NCBI RefSeq assembly: GCF_026230105.1
Contig: NW_026614232.1
Location: 264,290-328,289 of the forward strand
DNA length: 64,000 nt
Direction of reading: 5' to 3'
DNA from: Diorhabda sublineata
Taxonomy: Eukaryota > Arthropoda > Insecta > Coleoptera > Chrysomelidae
Positions 60,231 to 64,000 of this stretch are shown piece by piece. How positions within the stretch are numbered: the first letter of the stretch is position 1; the number at the start of each line of letters is the position of its first letter. A program made the position numbers and the translations under genes. A model generated the notes under the pieces. That model was not told where the DNA came from. It saw nothing but the letters and a program-made list of their open reading frames with translations, and made no database searches.

Positions 60231-60510
60231 GCGAAACACACACACACACGAAGACGTCCAGAACAAGAAGCCAAGAGTGTATAGCCAACAGGCTAATCTC
60301 TTTAATAAAAAGATAAGACATCCCAGAATCTCCCATAGACCTAAGGGGAGAGGAGGGATTCTACACGCGAAACTGCGACGTGAGAGAGGATGAGGACCTG
60401 TCGGAAGTGACAGGGGGTGGTTGGAATGTTCTTCTTCGCACCCACTCGTGGATTTATCCGGGGGTGGATGTCTAGAGGGACGGGCTCGTCTCAAGGGAAA
60501 TGTGTGTGTG
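60231..60510 (+). mobile_element. 5'-truncated family P fragment at the H4 start site (G/H)
   Basis: 280 bases of 3' UTR and (TG)n tail, starting at GCGAAACACAC, the internal (AC)n motif. Flanked by TTAGGTCAGTA (60220-60230 and 60511-60521), so it is a separate insertion. Sequence matches the ORF1-only 430-aa subtype rather than the adjacent complete element. Confidence 0.9.
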
Positions 60511-60521
60511 TTAGGTCAGTA

Positions 60522-60904
<383 letters not shown>

Positions 60905-60993
60905 TTTTCATTTTTCATATTTGAAGTAGAAGAATATGTCCTCCATCGCATTCTTCCCATAGCATATGTATATATACAAAAAAAAAAAAAAAC

Positions 60994-61009
60994 GGTTCTT
61001 TTCAGAACC
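60994..61009 (+). terminator. H4 histone 3' stem-loop (unit H)
   Basis: GGTTCT-TTTC-AGAACC. Confidence 0.95.
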
Positions 61010-61410
61010 ACAACATATTTTGCTTGAATATGAAAATAAAAAAAAAATAAATAACTTACACATTAGTTTGTTCTCTTATATATAAGAACAACCTCGCATT
61101 TATTGATACGCACATACATATACACTACATACATACATATAGATAAGAACATAAGCGAGTAGAGGAACTTTTATTTATCTTCATCTCATTATTTGCAATT
61201 TTTATTTCTAGTACGAACGTTATTATTAACGATGCTGAAAATAATCACATTAACCAACCACAATTCCAGTTATTATTACAGATGATAAGTTTTCTTATAT
61301 ATCAGGACATTTATTTATTTTTTTTTTTATCTAACAGTACGTTACACGAGAATCTCTTCTATCTCAACCAAAGAAAATAGAGAAATCAACGAATCAATAA
61401 ATCTATCTAG

Positions 61411-61498
<88 letters not shown>

Positions 61499-61553
61499 TA
61501 ACTATATTATAATCTCTTTTTTTATATATATATATAAAAATAAAAAAAATTGT

Positions 61554-61569
61554 GGCCCTTAAAAGGGCC
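61554..61569 (-). terminator. H2A histone 3' stem-loop (unit H)
   Basis: GGCCCT-TTTA-AGGGCC on the minus strand. Confidence 0.9.
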
Positions 61570-61625
61570 GGTTTATGCATATGTATTTCGATAAAATAAA
61601 GAAAAATAATATAATTAATAAAGAA

Positions 61626-62000
61626 TTAAGCTTTCTTTTCTGTCTTTTTCGGTAAAAGTACAGCTTGAATGTTAGGAAGAACACCACCTTGTGCGATGGT
61701 TACTCCAGACAACAATTTATTCAATTCTTCATCGTTTCTAATGGCTAATTGTAAATGCCTTGGAATTATACGGGTCTTTTTGTTATCTCTAGCAGCATTT
61801 CCTGCTAATTCGAGTACTTCGGCTGCCAAATATTCCATAACAGCTGCCAAATATACTGGAGCTCCGGCACCGACTCGTTCTGCATAATTGCCTTTTCTCA
61901 ACAAACGATGTATACGTCCTACAGGAAATTGTAATCCAGCTCGGTTTGAGCGAGACTTTGCCTTTCCCTTTACTTTACCACCTTTACCACGTCCAGACAT
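61626..62000 (-). CDS. H2A: Histone H2A (unit H)
   Basis: 124 residues, identical to unit B; promoter uninterrupted. Confidence 0.99.
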   Translation of the reverse strand: MSGRGKGGKVKGKAKSRSNRAGLQFPVGRIHRLLRKGNYAERVGAGAPVYLAAVMEYLAAEVLELAGNAARDNKKTRIIPRHLQLAIRNDEELNKLLSGVTIAQGGVLPNIQAVLLPKKTEKKA

Positions 62001-62316
62001 TTTTTTTTATATATATTTTTCTTTTTCAAAAAAAAAAAAAAAATAGAACTGTGTCAATTGAAAACTATGAAGCGCAACCGATGCGACGAAACTAACTGTT
62101 AAACAAAAAATTTACACTCGACCTATCTATTTATATTAACATGCCCTACCAATGAAATTATAGCAAATGCGCAAACGTAGAAAGGCGGAGCCTATTAGAA
62201 TTACGTACGTTGATATAAAAGAGATGGACATAAGTGCTGTTAACTGCTAATTTTACCCATTTTTCGATAAAAACGGTACGTCATTCGAGTGTTTTTATTT
62301 TATTTCAAGAGAAATA
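62001..62316. promoter_or_regulatory. Divergent H2A/H2B promoter, uninterrupted (unit H)
   Basis: H2B TATA at 62214-62220; empty CTGTTAACTG target downstream; GAAAGGCGG variant as in units A-C. Confidence 0.82.
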
Positions 62317-62688
62317 ATGCCACCAAAAGCTAGCGGAAAGGCAGCGAAAAAAGCCGGAAAGGCTCAAAAGAATATTTCGAAAGCCGATAAAAAGAAAAAA
62401 AGGAGGAGGAAGGAAAGTTATGCTATTTACATTTACAAAGTACTTAAGCAAGTTCATCCTGATACCGGTATATCGAGTAAAGCTATGAGTATAATGAATA
62501 GTTTTGTTAATGATATATTCGAACGAATCGCCGCCGAAGCATCCAGATTGGCTCATTATAATAAACGTTCAACAATTACAAGTAGAGAAATTCAAACTGC
62601 AGTGAGATTATTGCTTCCCGGAGAATTAGCAAAACACGCAGTCAGTGAAGGAACTAAAGCCGTTACCAAATATACTAGTTCTAAATAA
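62317..62688 (+). CDS. H2B: Histone H2B (unit H)
   Basis: Intact, normally organised; stem-loop at 62774. Confidence 0.99.
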   Translation: MPPKASGKAAKKAGKAQKNISKADKKKKRRRKESYAIYIYKVLKQVHPDTGISSKAMSIMNSFVNDIFERIAAEASRLAHYNKRSTITSREIQTAVRLLLPGELAKHAVSEGTKAVTKYTSSK

Positions 62689-62884
62689 TAAGTATAACAC
62701 ATCTACTATATTGACCGAAAATTTTTTATTTTATTTACTTAAATGGTAACATCGACAAAAAAAAAAAAAAAACGGTTCTTTTCAGAACCACAATACTACT
62801 TTTTTTTATTTATATGATATATGATAACAACGAACGAACGACTGACTGACTTTAATTCAATTGATATTCCACTTAACTGAAAAT

Positions 62885-62972
<88 letters not shown>

Positions 62973-64000
62973 CTTTCTAACGTCGCTTTTGTTTAAAAAA
63001 GTTTCATATACTAATTCACTGTCGGCTAAAGGCAAAAAAAAACCCGACCGTCGGTAAGATAAAACATACAAAGCGGTTGGTCGGTTGCCGTTGTCAAAGT
63101 AGTTTTTGTGGCGTCTTTGAAATTATGTTATAAACACTTTCTTTTTCTTTTCAAATTGGTTTGAAATTTTAAATAAAATATGTTCATTTCCTAAAATAAT
63201 ATACTATACAATGTAAAAAAGAATAAAAAATGTCGGATAAAATATTAAATATTGTAATAGACAGACATAGTTGCGAATAGAGCGAAGTAGCTCGTTCAAA
63301 GAAAATTTAATCAGTCAATCAATTTATTGTAATAATTATAATTTGCTACTACCACTTACCCACCATTCGATATCTAAAATGAAATATACGCGGGTTCCAA
63401 TATTGAAATTTGATATTTTTCTTATATTTAGTATGTCGGAACACATTGTTATTGAAAAATACTCATAATAATATATTAGTTGGGAACATATAGTAGAAAC
63501 GTGTCGCGTAAATCAGGGTAGACATGTCACCGTTCAAATGATAATTGCGGTATTATTTCAATTCGTTTTGATATTTTTAAATATTGGTCATTATTGTGAA
63601 TAGACACGTTTCTCTTTACCTTCATTGTATTTTAAGAAGGACTTTTATTTAATTTCGAAATTATATCTAAAGTGCTAAGCATCGACGGAAATAAATTTTT
63701 AACCATTTTTAAGTGGTACTTTTTTTTAATAACAAACGTTGTTAGCAATTATTAAATTATAGTAAAACTTCGGCGAAAGTTCGAAGTATACCTTAGTTAG
63801 TTATTTGTCAATTTTTTTCATTACATTCGATTCGAAAATCTCGAAGAAACCAAGGTTTTTGAGGTTGGTTTGGTTTATGAGGTTCGTTTTTTAACTTAGT
63901 TCTATTCGTTCGTTCAGTCTTCCGTCCGCTTTATTTGAATGACTCCTCTTGTAACTCATTACACGCGAAAAATTAAAAGTCTTTTATACTTTTAAGTATA
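62689..64000. other. H2B-H1 spacer (unit H), cut by window end
   Basis: (TA)n at about 62889-62968 with an internal GTA interruption like unit C. The window ends about 130 bases before where the H1 ATG would lie. Confidence 0.75.
62774..62789 (+). terminator. H2B histone 3' stem-loop (unit H)
   Basis: GGTTCT-TTTC-AGAACC. Confidence 0.95.

Larger units (their letters stand above)
60905..61625. other. H4-H2A spacer (unit H)
   Basis: Longest (TA)n of this class, about 61414-61493; no gene seen. Confidence 0.8.

Overview
This is eukaryotic nuclear DNA, almost certainly from an insect: a tandem array of replication-dependent core and linker histone genes. The H4, H3, H2A and H2B proteins are near-identical to insect canonical histones, all genes are intronless, and every complete gene is followed by a histone 3' stem-loop. 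Noncoding DNA is very AT-rich with long (TA)n and (GT)n tracts. I cannot name the species.

The repeat unit is H4(+) - H2A(-) - H2B(+) - H1(+) - H3(-), with divergent promoters between H3/H4 and between H2A/H2B. Eight units (A-H) are visible: A (H4 316 to H3 5402-5812, preceded by nine H3 codons at 1-27), B (8769-18375), C (18664-26232), D (31852-37290), E (40263-45703), F (45992-51441), G (H4 and H2A only, 53788-55147) and H (60593 to the window end, before H1).

The striking content is ten insertions of non-LTR retrotransposons (ORF1 proteins with three CCHC knuckles; one APE-endonuclease/RT ORF2; Jockey-like by motif) placed only in histone promoters. Family P (plus strand, 3' (TG)n tail) sits at the start site of H2B (10413-12443, 12476-14481, 20296-22336) and of H4 (51659-53705, 60231-60510); one complete copy (55393-60219) has its 5' end at an H2B site and its 3' end at an H4 site. 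Family M (minus strand, 3' (TC)n tail) sits at the start site of H3 (5903-8558, 26323-28977, 28990-31641, 37381-40052). Every insertion is in the sense of the histone gene it displaces, lies between that gene's TATA box and its leader, and is flanked by short target-site duplications (TSDs): CTGTTAACTG at H2B, TTAGGTCAGTA at H4, GAGATAAATTTA (plus-strand spelling) at H3. Most copies carry a single intact ORF1 and no ORF2, resembling the gag-only HeT-A element of Drosophila telomeres, with the copy at 55393-60219 as a candidate autonomous relative of family P.

Unit G has lost H2B, H1 and H3: an H2B-site element 5' junction leads through one complete element to an H4-site 3' junction, as expected from recombination between two elements or from an insertion-linked deletion. 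Other lesions are a 5-bp deletion frameshifting H1 in unit E, a 1-bp insertion altering the H2A tail in unit A, and a homopolymer frameshift in the ORF1 at 20611. Because the array is repetitive, all structural inferences depend on assembly accuracy.
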